The position numbers and the translations under genes were made by a program. Under the pieces are notes generated by a model that saw only the letters and a program-made list of their open reading frames with translations, ran no database searches and had not been told where the DNA came from. 36,862 bases of DNA from a virus. Location: positions 1 to 36,862 of the IMG/VR virus record IMGVR_UViG_3300034418_002960; one strand, 5' to 3'. This document shows, piece after piece, positions 29,224-36,862 of this stretch (position 1 is its first letter; every line of letters begins with the position of its first letter).

Positions 29224-29700
29224 TTACTCCGGTTTAGTGGGCCAGTTCACCGAATACGGGAAACCTGTTTGTCCAGTTATATCACGAAGTGCCTGTCTGT
29301 AGGTAGCCCACTCAGGCGTCATGGTGTTGTCGCTCAGGGCCATCCAGTCGGTCTCTGACAGCAGGCGGTTGCGTTGGTTTCTGACAGCCTCTTCAGCCTC
29401 GTCCTGCGGCTTGTTGGCGACAGTAAAGCCAATCACCCAGCGGCCTGTTTCGTAGGTTTCACCAGTCTCATCGTCAACCGCTGTCTCGTTGTTGTGCGGC
29501 ATAGGATCACGCACGACAGTCTGCACCAGAGGGTCATGCTCAGGCTGCGGGTCAGGCATCACATGGAAGATGCCGTAGCTGGCGAGGATTGCATCACCGA
29601 TCTTCTTGGGGAAGCTGGTCTGCGGGTTATCACGGCGAAGGTCTCCGAGCGTGTAAGGGAATTGCTCTACCTGTCCGTTTGCGGTTTTGACTAGCAGCAT
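29224..29700 (-). CDS. Tail fibre assembly-type protein (Phage_tail_APC)
   Basis: 158 residues. The C-terminal domain (RNRLLSETDWMALSDN, then WATYRQALRDITGQTGFPYS) is the Phage_tail_APC/XkdW-like motif of fibre assembly chaperones. The N-terminal part is a small domain with LGDLRRDNPQTSFPKK. It is one of two such proteins here (see 32844), each next to putative adhesin genes. Confidence 0.85.
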   Translation of the reverse strand: MLLVKTANGQVEQFPYTLGDLRRDNPQTSFPKKIGDAILASYGIFHVMPDPQPEHDPLVQTVVRDPMPHNNETAVDDETGETYETGRWVIGFTVANKPQDEAEEAVRNQRNRLLSETDWMALSDNTMTPEWATYRQALRDITGQTGFPYSVNWPTKPE

Positions 29701-29708
29701 GGTCGCTC

Positions 29709-30545
29709 CTATGCGGTTGAGTATTGGTAGATGGTGTCTGAGCCAGAGCCAACTACATACATCTTTGAGCCGTCTGACTTAAAGAATACTGCTTGAGGAA
29801 AGTTTTCCTGAGCGGAAACACTAAAGTTTTGGACATAAGAAGCAGATGAAATATCCCAAGCTGTGCTAAGGGTATATTCGTTTATGTCGTCTCCGCTAGA
29901 GCCAGTAACATAAACTTTTGTGCCTTCAGGGCTTAAAAAAATACCCTGTGGGTCTAGTTCTTGAGAAGCAACGCTAAAATTTTGGAGGTAGGATGCTGTC
30001 GAAATATCCCAAGATGTGCTAAGGTCATATTCGTTTACATCATCTCCAGAATTTCCGAGAACATACACCTTAGTGCCGTCAGGCTTAAAAGATAAACCGG
30101 TAGGTCCGGTTTCTTCTGTAGCAACGCTAAAGAGTTGAAGAAAGGATGCTGTGGAAACATCCCACGCAGTGCTTAAATCGTATTCATTTATATCCTGCCC
30201 AAGGAACCCAAGAACATACATTTTAGTGCCATCTGGTTTAAAGAACAGACCCCTTGGAAGGGTGTCCTGAGCAGCAACACTAAAATTTTGAACATAAGAG
30301 GCAGTGCTGACATCCCAAGCAGTGCTTAGGCTGTATTCATTTACATCATCGCCAGAGGCACCAAGGAGATACACCTTGGTTCCATCAGGTTTAAAGAACA
30401 AGTCTGAGGGATTAGTCTCCTGCCCAGCCACGCTAAAGCTAACACTATCATACGAAGCATTAGCTAAGTCAGGGTCGGTCCAGACAACCCCACCGCCAGT
30501 TGGCACACCAGCCGCCGCTTGCTGCATGAGCCGCGCAATCGTCAT
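29709..30545 (-). CDS. Five-bladed beta-propeller protein (putative receptor binding)
   Basis: 278 residues. From residue 37 there are four complete 51-residue repeats and a final partial one of 38, each with FSVA..E..P.GLFFKPDGT, KVYVLG..GDDVNEY and STAWDVSTASY. The extra N-terminal strand ANASYDSVS matches the repeat end and could close the ring, giving five blades. Such proteins occur in marine phages near tail fibre genes. The DNA repeats (153 bp) are clear. It starts in ATGA overlap. Confidence 0.85.
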   Translation of the reverse strand: MTIARLMQQAAAGVPTGGGVVWTDPDLANASYDSVSFSVAGQETNPSDLFFKPDGTKVYLLGASGDDVNEYSLSTAWDVSTASYVQNFSVAAQDTLPRGLFFKPDGTKMYVLGFLGQDINEYDLSTAWDVSTASFLQLFSVATEETGPTGLSFKPDGTKVYVLGNSGDDVNEYDLSTSWDISTASYLQNFSVASQELDPQGIFLSPEGTKVYVTGSSGDDINEYTLSTAWDISSASYVQNFSVSAQENFPQAVFFKSDGSKMYVVGSGSDTIYQYSTA

Positions 30546-30901
30546 GCCATCGCATCCCCGGCTTGGAAGCCGTAGTAGGTGGTGCCGCCATCCTGCGTGT
30601 AGAACGCATACACATCCGTCTCGCCGCTGGCAGGGGCGTCAGGGGCCGTGCCGCCAGCCCAGTCAACCGAAGCAGGCCAAGTCACAGTCACAGTCGCAGA
30701 GGGCGTCACCTTGAGCGTGAAGCCATAGGCTGTGCCGGTGGCAGGTGGGTTGTTGAACACATAGGTCACGTTGGCAGAGGGTGCGTCCGAGAACACGTTG
30801 CCAGAAGACAGATCAAGCGTGCTGGATGCAATGTCACCGACTGTCTCACCAGCAGGTGACGGTTCAAAGAAACCCTTGGTGTAGTCGATGACAATGCTCA
30901 T
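30542..30901 (-). CDS. Beta-rich structural protein, unknown
   Basis: 119 residues from ATG at 30901 (TAATG overlap). All-beta, with TVTVTWPASVDWAGGTAPDA near the C-terminus, a sequence familiar from small phage structural proteins beside tail fibres. Probably part of the adsorption apparatus. A longer in-frame start at 30955 would reach back into the neighbouring gene. Confidence 0.65.
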   Translation of the reverse strand: MSIVIDYTKGFFEPSPAGETVGDIASSTLDLSSGNVFSDAPSANVTYVFNNPPATGTAYGFTLKVTPSATVTVTWPASVDWAGGTAPDAPASGETDVYAFYTQDGGTTYYGFQAGDAMA

Positions 30902-31200
30902 TAGACCGCAATGCTCCCGTTCATATCTTCCTGCGCCATGACCCAAGCATAGCACTTGTCGAGGAACTCAGCGCCAGCCGCAGCCTCAACCTCGGTCAAG
31001 TCAGCATGGTAGCGGCGGAAGTCCACCTCGCGGGTGTCGTCACCGGGCGTGGCCGTGGCATAGCCAGCAACGTCAATCATCACCGTGAACTTGAGGCCAC
31101 CCTCGCGCATCCGAGAGACAGCCGCAGTGACGATGCGGAAGTAAGCGCCAGCGAAGGGAGTGCCATACTGGCTGGTTTCAAGGTTTAGTTCGATAGCCAT
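30901..31200 (-). CDS. Small protein of the fibre block, unknown
   Basis: 99 residues with an AAGGAGG RBS. N-terminal MAIELNLETSQYGTPFAGAY is followed by FTVMIDVAGYATATPGDD and a C-terminal helix DKCYAWVMAQEDM. Small beta-plus-alpha protein. A similar protein precedes fibre genes in several siphoviruses, but I cannot name a family. Confidence 0.65.
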   Translation of the reverse strand: MAIELNLETSQYGTPFAGAYFRIVTAAVSRMREGGLKFTVMIDVAGYATATPGDDTREVDFRRYHADLTEVEAAAGAEFLDKCYAWVMAQEDMNGSIAV

Positions 31201-31210
31201 TTTGGCCTCC

Positions 31211-32374
31211 TTAGTAGGTTACTTCGCTGGTGTTTACTGTAGCCACCCAGCGAATGTTGGTTGCAGCAGCGCCAGTGACCTCGATCTTCAGGCCACCGTT
31301 GGTCGTGTCGGCAGAGAGCGCCAAGCCCCAAGACGGTGTGTTGTCGATAACAGTCAGAGCGCTGTTCACCAGCACTGTCGTGCCTGCGCTGCCCTCACGC
31401 CGGATCAAGCCCTCGATCTTCCAAGCCGCACATGCAGTGCCTTGAGAGGCTTGCTGGCGGGCTACGATGGTGCCGTGGAAGGCAAAGGCAGAGTTGTTGG
31501 GGAGGATTACTTGGTTGCCCGTGTCAGGCAAATTAGTGTCGGAATACAAAGCTATCGGCGTGGCATTAGTAGTTTGCGCTCGTAAAGTCGTAATGCCTGT
31601 CTGTGCATCGCCTTGAGCGGCAAATGATCTGGTAGATATAGCTACCTTGTAAGAAACTTCCGATTTTGCCCCGTCGCCTATGGCCGTCGAGCCTTCCTTA
31701 GAAGCTAACGTCCCCGTGCCACTGCCAAAGCCACCAAAGGCTTTAGCGCCATTGCCAGAGGCAATAGAGGCGTAACCCGTAGCAAAGGCTCTGGACCCTG
31801 TAGCCTTAGCCCTATCCCCAATCGCCACCGAGTTAGCCCCAGTAGCGCCATAGCTTGAGGAACCCGTTGAAATTGCGGCTGCAAAAGCATCACCACCACT
31901 TGCGTATGAGTTTGTCAAAGCTGTTGAAAACAAACCAGTGGCAGTAGCACCACCACCTACAGCTATTGACCTATTACCACTTGCAACCGCAAGTCTGCCT
32001 AAAGCTATACCATTAGAACCTGTGGCAGAAGGTTTTGTAGATGTCCCGTCATAGTTCTCAGCGAATAATTCGCCTTGGAAAATATCCTCAGCCGTAGCCG
32101 AGACATACACCACCGCAGAGCCGCTCAGGTTCAGCGCAGCGTCAGCGTTGGAACTCTCGTCAACCGTGCGGGACAGCGTAGTGCCAGACGCCGTGTAGGT
32201 GCCTGTGCCAATCTCCCAGTCCGTGCCGTCCTCGATGACATAACGCACCACCTGACCATCAGTGACACCTGCATCGGCAAACGTCTGATAGCCGCTTTCC
32301 GCAGAACCGAGGGTGATCGTCCCGGTGCCGGTTGTGGCCGTCGCTACCTTAGCGCGGTTGACGAGCGTAACCAT
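31211..32374 (-). CDS. Tail fibre with YadA-like head repeats
   Basis: 387 residues. Residues 1-95 form a domain common in phage fibres (SGTTLSRTVDESSNADAALN). Residues about 120-245 are YadA-head-type repeats (SNGIALGRLAVASGNRSIAV, ANSVAIGDRAKATGSRAFAT, GSTAIGDGA), the left-handed beta-roll of trimeric autotransporter adhesins. A beta-rich C-terminal domain closes the protein. It is the clearest host-binding candidate. Starts in TAATG overlap. Confidence 0.85.
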   Translation of the reverse strand: MVTLVNRAKVATATTGTGTITLGSAESGYQTFADAGVTDGQVVRYVIEDGTDWEIGTGTYTASGTTLSRTVDESSNADAALNLSGSAVVYVSATAEDIFQGELFAENYDGTSTKPSATGSNGIALGRLAVASGNRSIAVGGGATATGLFSTALTNSYASGGDAFAAAISTGSSSYGATGANSVAIGDRAKATGSRAFATGYASIASGNGAKAFGGFGSGTGTLASKEGSTAIGDGAKSEVSYKVAISTRSFAAQGDAQTGITTLRAQTTNATPIALYSDTNLPDTGNQVILPNNSAFAFHGTIVARQQASQGTACAAWKIEGLIRREGSAGTTVLVNSALTVIDNTPSWGLALSADTTNGGLKIEVTGAAATNIRWVATVNTSEVTY

Positions 32375-32805
32375 TAGGCCACCGTGAAGGTGAAGATACC
32401 GTTCGCGTTCCAGACAACTTTGAAGTCGGTGCCGTCACCAGCAGACTGCGTTCCATCAAAGTCAATAAAGGCAATCGGCGGATCGTTGGTATCCGTGTCG
32501 TTGTAGATGATGCCATAGGCCGCATCAATCGAACCGCCCGAAGCCGTCCATGTCACATCGTCAGCATCAAACTTGGCATCGTTCGTCGTGACGGTAGTGA
32601 CAGCCACATTCGCCAGAGCCTGACCGCCAGCGGTGTAGCCCGTGCCCGTCGTCGCCTCGGTGCCCGTCACGCCTGCCAGCGTCGTGTCAGCCGCAGTGAA
32701 CGTCGCCGTTGCATACAGCTTGAGTTTATAGGTGTCGCCAGCGGCGTTCGAGCCGTCCGCGAACAGTTTGGCCGTATGGTCATACAGCGAGATTGTTACA
32801 GCCAT
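32374..32805 (-). CDS. Beta-rich structural protein, unknown
   Basis: 143 residues with a GGAGG RBS. Thr/Ala/Asp-rich, all-beta, with DTYKLKLYATATFTAADTTL near the N-terminus and PPIAFIDFDGTQSAGDGTDF near the end. This looks like a common small virion protein of siphoviruses found just ahead of fibre genes. Function unknown. Confidence 0.65.
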   Translation of the reverse strand: MAVTISLYDHTAKLFADGSNAAGDTYKLKLYATATFTAADTTLAGVTGTEATTGTGYTAGGQALANVAVTTVTTNDAKFDADDVTWTASGGSIDAAYGIIYNDTDTNDPPIAFIDFDGTQSAGDGTDFKVVWNANGIFTFTVA

Positions 32806-32843
32806 TCCGGCCTCCTGTGCTTTGCATATGCATCGTCAATGTA

Positions 32844-33098
32844 TCACGGTTTATCGGGCCACGCTACATCGTCTGGAAAGCCCGCCTGTTGCGGCACATC
32901 TCTCAGGGCTTGGCGGTAGGTTGCCCATGCAGCCTGATCTACAGGGGCGTCGTCTATCTGCGTCCAATCCGAAGCGGCAAGCAGTTGGTTGCGCCGCAAG
33001 CGTATTTGGTCCACAGTTAAGCCTTCGGTTGTGAGTTCAGCTTCCGCAGCTTCTCTCACGACTTTCTTCCCATCCTCCCAAGTGACAATTTTATTCAC
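32844..33098 (-). CDS. Second tail fibre assembly-type protein (Phage_tail_APC)
   Basis: 84 residues from GTG at 33098, with GGAGG seven bases upstream, overlapping the end of the preceding gene. Its C-terminal RRNQLLAASDWTQID and WATYRQALRDVPQQAGFPDD match the same Phage_tail_APC motif as 29224-29700. It probably assists folding of the fibre encoded nearby. A longer frame to 33209 lacks an RBS. Confidence 0.8.
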   Translation of the reverse strand: MNKIVTWEDGKKVVREAAEAELTTEGLTVDQIRLRRNQLLAASDWTQIDDAPVDQAAWATYRQALRDVPQQAGFPDDVAWPDKP

Positions 33099-33729
33099 CG
33101 TAGTGCCTCCGCTTTTCCAGATAAACTTTTCCCGTTGTTGAAGTTGACGACAGGAGCAGCCTAACTTTGCTAATAAAGTAAGATGATCCTGATCCAATGT
33201 AATACGCAAGCCCAGACCCTACTTGCGCATTAACCGTAATAGTGACATTGTCATACCTCCAAGCGAACGCTCCGAAAGGAAAATATATACTGTTTAAGCG
33301 ACTTGCTCTCAGGGGAAGTGGCCGAACCTCAAACATCCCCCAATGCCTTACTTCGGTGCCATTAAGGGGAAAAGCGCCAAAACTTTGCCAGCTTGTTCCG
33401 TCTCGTAGGAATTGAAAAGTCAGTTGTAAATTGCCCCCGACAGTTCTTCCTAAATCCTCAAACGTAACTCTATAATCGTAACCGTCCTCGAACGCCGGAG
33501 TCTCAATTATAGTGACGCCACCATCAACCGCGTAATCATAAATCAGCCCATCGTTCCCGTCACCGACGGAAATCATGTCATACGGATGCCAGCCTGCCGC
33601 GACAACAGGCGCGTCGCTTGCGCCCTCGGCAATCGCAATGGGATTATCCCGAAGCGCCGTCATAAGCGGCTGCGTTACTGGGCTGTCCTGATCTATGTCC
33701 GTGTCAGGTATCGTTGTGTAAGTCGTCAT
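33091..33729 (-). CDS. Tail tip/fibre protein, unknown
   Basis: 212 residues. The N-terminus (MTTYTTIPDTDIDQDSPVTQ then LMTALRDNPIAIAEG) is the linker found at the start of many siphovirus tip fibres. The rest is all-beta with no repeat. Its start overlaps the hub gene as ATGA. Function inferred only from position and the N-terminal pattern. Confidence 0.7.
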   Translation of the reverse strand: MTTYTTIPDTDIDQDSPVTQPLMTALRDNPIAIAEGASDAPVVAAGWHPYDMISVGDGNDGLIYDYAVDGGVTIIETPAFEDGYDYRVTFEDLGRTVGGNLQLTFQFLRDGTSWQSFGAFPLNGTEVRHWGMFEVRPLPLRASRLNSIYFPFGAFAWRYDNVTITVNAQVGSGLAYYIGSGSSYFISKVRLLLSSTSTTGKVYLEKRRHYGE

Positions 33730-35480
33730 GAGATTTTCCCGGCCTCCTGTCCGTCGCTAAGCAATCCCGAAGAATTGCCAATGTAGCAGTTCTTGAATGG
33801 CGCGCTATCATATCCAGGATAGTCAGCCGCGCCACTTGCCATGATGTAATACACGCGGCCATAGAGCGTTGTGTCTTCGCAGATATATTCCACCACCTCG
33901 CCCGGCACGACCTCTTCGGCGGAAACAATCGTCCATTGCCGCAGCCGTCTCGCGCCATACTGATCCACATCAAGATAATGGCTTAGGTAGAATGTGTCGC
34001 CGATCCAGTAAGTCCGATCCTTAGCGTCCATGCGGAATTTAACTTCACTCGGCACATCCACATAGCGCGTGATGATTTTAGATGCGGTATTCGCCGCAAG
34101 CTGACTGCTTGTCAGGAAATAGGCAAATATCTTGCGGATAGACGGCTCGCCATATAGCTCGTCTGTTTCACTTTCCAAATTTGCAATAATGTAAGCATTG
34201 GAAAATGCCTCGGCGTCATCCGGCTTGGTAGTAAAATCATTCTGTCCAAAATAAACCCAAACTTGGCTGGCGCGTTCGCGGGGCTTTTCGGTAAAGGCTA
34301 TAGAACCGGAGATAATATTGGTTGCGTCCGTAATCGTATCAGGCTCAATATCAATGCCCCTGATCGCCTTTAATTTAACCAATCTCGTCCGCTCATCCCA
34401 CCAGACAAAAAACAGCATCTGTTCTTGTAGGTCCGAAACCAACTTAAAAACGGAGGTCGGCGAAGTTATTAGTGCATTGACGCGATACAATGACAGGTAA
34501 GTATCCACCTCAGTTGCCCAGCCGGACGTGTCGAGATAGCTGCTGTCAATTCCACCATAAACGGAAAGCAGATCATTCAATACATCATCTGGCGTTTCAT
34601 TGGAATATCGCAGACATTGCTGCACCGCATCTTCCGCCGAATGGCTGTCGGCCACCGTGTTGTCCGTGCCGCGAGTGACGCCGGTAAATTCAATGCCATT
34701 CGCGCTAGTAGCCCGAGCGGTATAGGTCATGATCTCGTCGCCGATGATCAACGTGCCGCTTGCATCATAATCAGCCTCAACCGCGCCAGCCACTTCAAAG
34801 CTGGTCACGCTCGCATCAATGTCGGCATAGACTTCGCCCGGAGAGGCCACAGGCGCTTGTGCCTTGCGTTCTTCAATGCGCGCCAGAATATCCTTGCCCC
34901 GGATCGTCACGCGCCCGCTACTGTCAGGCCCAACGACTTCGCTCAAGAAGTATTGCCGTGAAGTCATCGCCGCAAGCGTCTGCCCGACATAGCCCTCATA
35001 GACAACGATGATGATATTCTGCCGATACTTGTTGCGCACCAGCCAGCGCGTCCAGAAGCTGCCGCGATCCGCATCAAGTGGGTTCCAGCTTCTGCCGCTT
35101 AGGTAAGGATCAACAAGCCGATCTGTATGCGCATGGTCCTGAAACGTGATCGTGCAGAGCGCCCGATTTCCAAGACCTTGCGCATCCGGGTTGGCGCTGG
35201 CAAGGTTGATCCGCGTGGGGCTTGTGCTGACGCTGACAAGGCTGGGAATGATGTAACTGGCCAATCCCTGCTCACCGGGCCTACCCTTGCCGAAATAGAG
35301 GCTCAGAGGCGTTCCCAGTGCATAGTTGGCCGTGTCTTGGCAGGTTGCCCGCGTATTGTAGCACTTGGTGTCGCCCGTGCCTGTGGCCGTGCAAGGGCTG
35401 ACGCCGAATACGTTTGCGCACAGCGGCTGCTTGATTTCGACGATCTGGATCGGCTCTCGGCCAGGATCAGTCGCGGCCAT
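33726..35480 (-). CDS. Tail hub/tip protein (siphovirus baseplate)
   Basis: 584 residues, the largest distal tail protein. It begins with a Cys-rich module (PLCANVFGVSPC, then KCYNTRATCQDTANYALG), which may bind metal or form disulfides. Residues about 55-210 look like a hub domain with ARIEERKAQAP. The C-terminal half (ERASQVWVYFGQNDFTTKPD, then VDVPSEVKFRMDAKDRTYWI) recurs in hub proteins of marine and alphaproteobacterial siphophages. It would cap the tail tube and hold the fibres. Confidence 0.75.
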   Translation of the reverse strand: MAATDPGREPIQIVEIKQPLCANVFGVSPCTATGTGDTKCYNTRATCQDTANYALGTPLSLYFGKGRPGEQGLASYIIPSLVSVSTSPTRINLASANPDAQGLGNRALCTITFQDHAHTDRLVDPYLSGRSWNPLDADRGSFWTRWLVRNKYRQNIIIVVYEGYVGQTLAAMTSRQYFLSEVVGPDSSGRVTIRGKDILARIEERKAQAPVASPGEVYADIDASVTSFEVAGAVEADYDASGTLIIGDEIMTYTARATSANGIEFTGVTRGTDNTVADSHSAEDAVQQCLRYSNETPDDVLNDLLSVYGGIDSSYLDTSGWATEVDTYLSLYRVNALITSPTSVFKLVSDLQEQMLFFVWWDERTRLVKLKAIRGIDIEPDTITDATNIISGSIAFTEKPRERASQVWVYFGQNDFTTKPDDAEAFSNAYIIANLESETDELYGEPSIRKIFAYFLTSSQLAANTASKIITRYVDVPSEVKFRMDAKDRTYWIGDTFYLSHYLDVDQYGARRLRQWTIVSAEEVVPGEVVEYICEDTTLYGRVYYIMASGAADYPGYDSAPFKNCYIGNSSGLLSDGQEAGKIS

Positions 35481-36289
35481 CAGTCGTATCCCCGCGCCCT
35501 GACATTCATGCTGACGCTCATCAAGTCACGCACGCCGATGTTCTGCGGAATCGGCACTTCATCCACCTGACAAAAGCCCACGTCGCCGAAGGTTGTGGGA
35601 CGCCATGCAATCCAGAACGGCTCGGCTTCAATGCCCTTCTGCAAGTCCTCCCAATTAGACCTAATCCATGCAGCCGTGAGATTGTTCCATGCGAACGATG
35701 TGCTGAGATAGGTCCGCTGCTTTGTGCGGCCCAGATATTCGCCGGTCTCGCTGTAGTTGCTTCGCAGGATCGTCTGCCGCGCAAACTTGATCGGCGCATG
35801 GCCACCGTAGATCGGGCGCTCCATTTGTAAAGCCGCGCCAAACTTCACAACGCCAATTTCAGGTTCGTCAGTTCCGGCAGTTATATTGATCCGCCAATAG
35901 CGCGCCGTCACTGGTTCAAAGATTGCAAAGATCGGCTCATCGCTGGCAATGGCTGTAGCGGGCGTCAGATCATTCCATGATACATTGTCCGTTGAATACT
36001 GCACCTTGACCGTGCAGCCTTCTGTGGCCAGCGTATGGGCTGCGATACAAGCGTAATCGCACTCAACCGCGCTCCCGTGGTCATAAGCCCATGTAGCAGC
36101 CAAACTCGTCGGCTTCCATCGCTCATAGGTCAGCGTATTAAGCGGCGCGTCTGCGTCATATCCACTCGCCGTGCTAGATGCCGTAGCAGTGCCGCCAGAG
36201 AGCCAATTTAAGCTATGGGCAATGCGTGCATGTGTCAGAGGCTCATCGCCGCTGGGCAAGGTATAGCCGCTTTCAAGGATTACTGTCAT
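35480..36289 (-). CDS. Distal tail protein-like (Dit analogue) with discoidin-like domain
   Basis: 269 residues. The middle (residues about 75-145) has strands typical of F5/8 type C carbohydrate-binding domains (VKVQYSTDNVSWNDLTPA, then PVTARYWRINI). The C-terminal region (TKQRTYLSTSFAWNN, FWIAWRPTTFGDVGFCQVDE) looks like a distal tail domain. It lies right after the tape measure, the Dit position. Starts in TGATG-type coupling and ends overlapping the hub gene. Confidence 0.7.
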   Translation of the reverse strand: MTVILESGYTLPSGDEPLTHARIAHSLNWLSGGTATASSTASGYDADAPLNTLTYERWKPTSLAATWAYDHGSAVECDYACIAAHTLATEGCTVKVQYSTDNVSWNDLTPATAIASDEPIFAIFEPVTARYWRINITAGTDEPEIGVVKFGAALQMERPIYGGHAPIKFARQTILRSNYSETGEYLGRTKQRTYLSTSFAWNNLTAAWIRSNWEDLQKGIEAEPFWIAWRPTTFGDVGFCQVDEVPIPQNIGVRDLMSVSMNVRARGYD

Positions 36290-36862
36290 ACCAGCCTCAC
36301 TATGGCCCCGTCTTCAACGGCCTCATTTATGCTGTTGATTAGATTGATGACCTGATCCCGCGAGAACATATCGCCGCCCGTCAGGCTGATCGCTACGTTG
36401 CGGGATACGGCAGGGGCTGCGGGGGCCGCTGCTGCAACGCCCGCTGCAATGCCTGGCGGGGCAGATGTTGATCCACTTGCCGACACGCCTTTGATGGCAT
36501 TTACGAACTGCATACCAGCGGCAACGACCATTGCTGCGCGTGCAACGCCAGCTAGGCCACCTTTAGCGATCTCCTTAGATGCGCCTTCCATGACATTGAT
36601 TAATGCCTCTGCTGCGCTGAATACCTTGGCAATCTTCAGCATCTTTTCGTTGCCGTTTTGCAGGACATTGGCCATATCGCCCATGAACTTGCCTGTTCTT
36701 TGCAGCGTCGTTCCGTAGCGATAAACGTCAATCTGCGTCATGCGATCCGCATGTTGAGACTGCGCCTGCTCCATCAGGTCGTTGTATTCCTGCTGCGTCA
36801 AAAGCCGCTGTTCAAGTGCCGCGTTCAGCGTTTCTTGTTGACGCTCGAAAGATGCGATCTGC
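36286..36862 (-). CDS. Tail tape-measure protein, C-terminal 150 residues (start is at 1398)
   Basis: This is the C-terminal part of the tape measure encoded from 1398. It contains FMGDMANVLQNGNEKMLKIA, an Ala-rich helix region and a final GGDMFSRDQVINLINSINEA. The ATG at 36801 is an internal Met, not a start; translation enters in phase at 36738. The stop overlaps the next ATG as ATGA. Bases 36739-36862 repeat 1-124. Confidence 0.9.
   Translation of the reverse strand, partial: QIASFERQQETLNAALEQRLLTQQEYNDLMEQAQSQHADRMTQIDVYRYGTTLQRTGKFMGDMANVLQNGNEKMLKIAKVFSAAEALINVMEGASKEIAKGGLAGVARAAMVVAAGMQFVNAIKGVSASGSTSAPPGIAAGVAAAAPAAPAVSRNVAISLTGGDMFSRDQVINLINSINEAVEDGAIVRLV
36739..36862. repeat. 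Terminal direct repeat, right copy
   Basis: Exact copy of bases 1-124. It shows that the sequence closes to a circle of 36,738 bp and should be counted once. Confidence 0.97.

Noticed and set aside
28517-29302. A 261-residue + strand frame over the repeat protein
   Set aside because: Open only because the 66-bp repeat lacks stops on the other strand; composition (GTETDAAVLITGA) mirrors the repeat.
28297-30545. Possible diversity-generating retroelement in the repeat-rich adhesin block
   Set aside because: No reverse transcriptase gene is present and the repeats are tandem protein units, not a template/variable pair.

Overview
The window is a complete, circularly closed genome of a small tailed phage with siphovirus-type morphology. 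The first 124 bases recur exactly as the last 124 (1-124 = 36739-36862), so the unique circle is 36,738 bp. The cut falls inside the tape-measure gene, which a physical end would hardly do, so it was probably made by the assembler. The head genes are HK97-type (portal, S14-like prohead protease, HK97-fold capsid with delta domain). The tail genes are lambda/TP901-like: a long tape measure, a -1 frameshifted tail assembly chaperone pair, a TP901-type major tail protein, and no sheath. The host is most likely an alphaproteobacterium, because the genome carries a GapR/DUF2312 homologue, gene-transfer-agent-like tail chaperones and other small families I know from alphaproteobacterial phages. The genus cannot be read from the sequence. 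No tRNA, CRISPR array, insertion sequence, integrase, CI-type repressor or partition locus was seen.

Layout. A divergent switch region lies at about 19467-19559. Rightward (+) from it runs a recombination and DNA-modification unit: ERF annealing protein, DEDDy exonuclease, a GapR-like protein, NinB and an HNH nuclease, closed by a strong terminator at about 22150. A second + unit (22240-24589) follows from its own promoter. It holds a chain of very small overlapping genes around a C5 cytosine methyltransferase that is deeply overlapped by a second gene in another frame.

Leftward (-) from the switch, everything else is co-oriented for about 31 kb. In order of transcription these are: a 56-residue HTH protein, SSB, a zinc-ribbon-like protein, a VRR-NUC nuclease and a ParB-like protein; then a replication initiator-like protein, HTH proteins, an SNF2-type helicase and an N4/N6 DNA methyltransferase; then small and large terminase, portal, head morphogenesis protein, protease, capsid, decoration proteins, connectors, tail tube, chaperones and tape measure. 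Transcription then crosses the cut to the distal tail protein, the hub/tip protein and a set of adhesion genes: a YadA-head-like fibre, a beta-propeller protein, a 22-residue-repeat protein, a BppU-like protein and two fibre-assembly chaperone-like proteins. The unit ends with the lysis cassette (holin-like protein, M15 endolysin with a C-terminal membrane segment, overlapping Rz/Rz1-type spanins), a secreted trypsin-like protease, an HTH-metallophosphoesterase and a 48-residue protein.

Most genes overlap by ATGA, TGATG or GTGA, so translation is tightly coupled. Points of most interest: the overprinted methyltransferase locus (22726-23691); the shared DDEIPF acidic tail on SSB and the ERF protein; the GGGGG slip site; the exported serine protease beside the lysis genes; the membrane-tailed endolysin; and the array of repeat-built adhesins. 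Several genes too short for routine ORF calling (19296-19466, 15053-15163, 22634-22729, 23672-23773, 23770-23922, 24697-24843) are recorded here.
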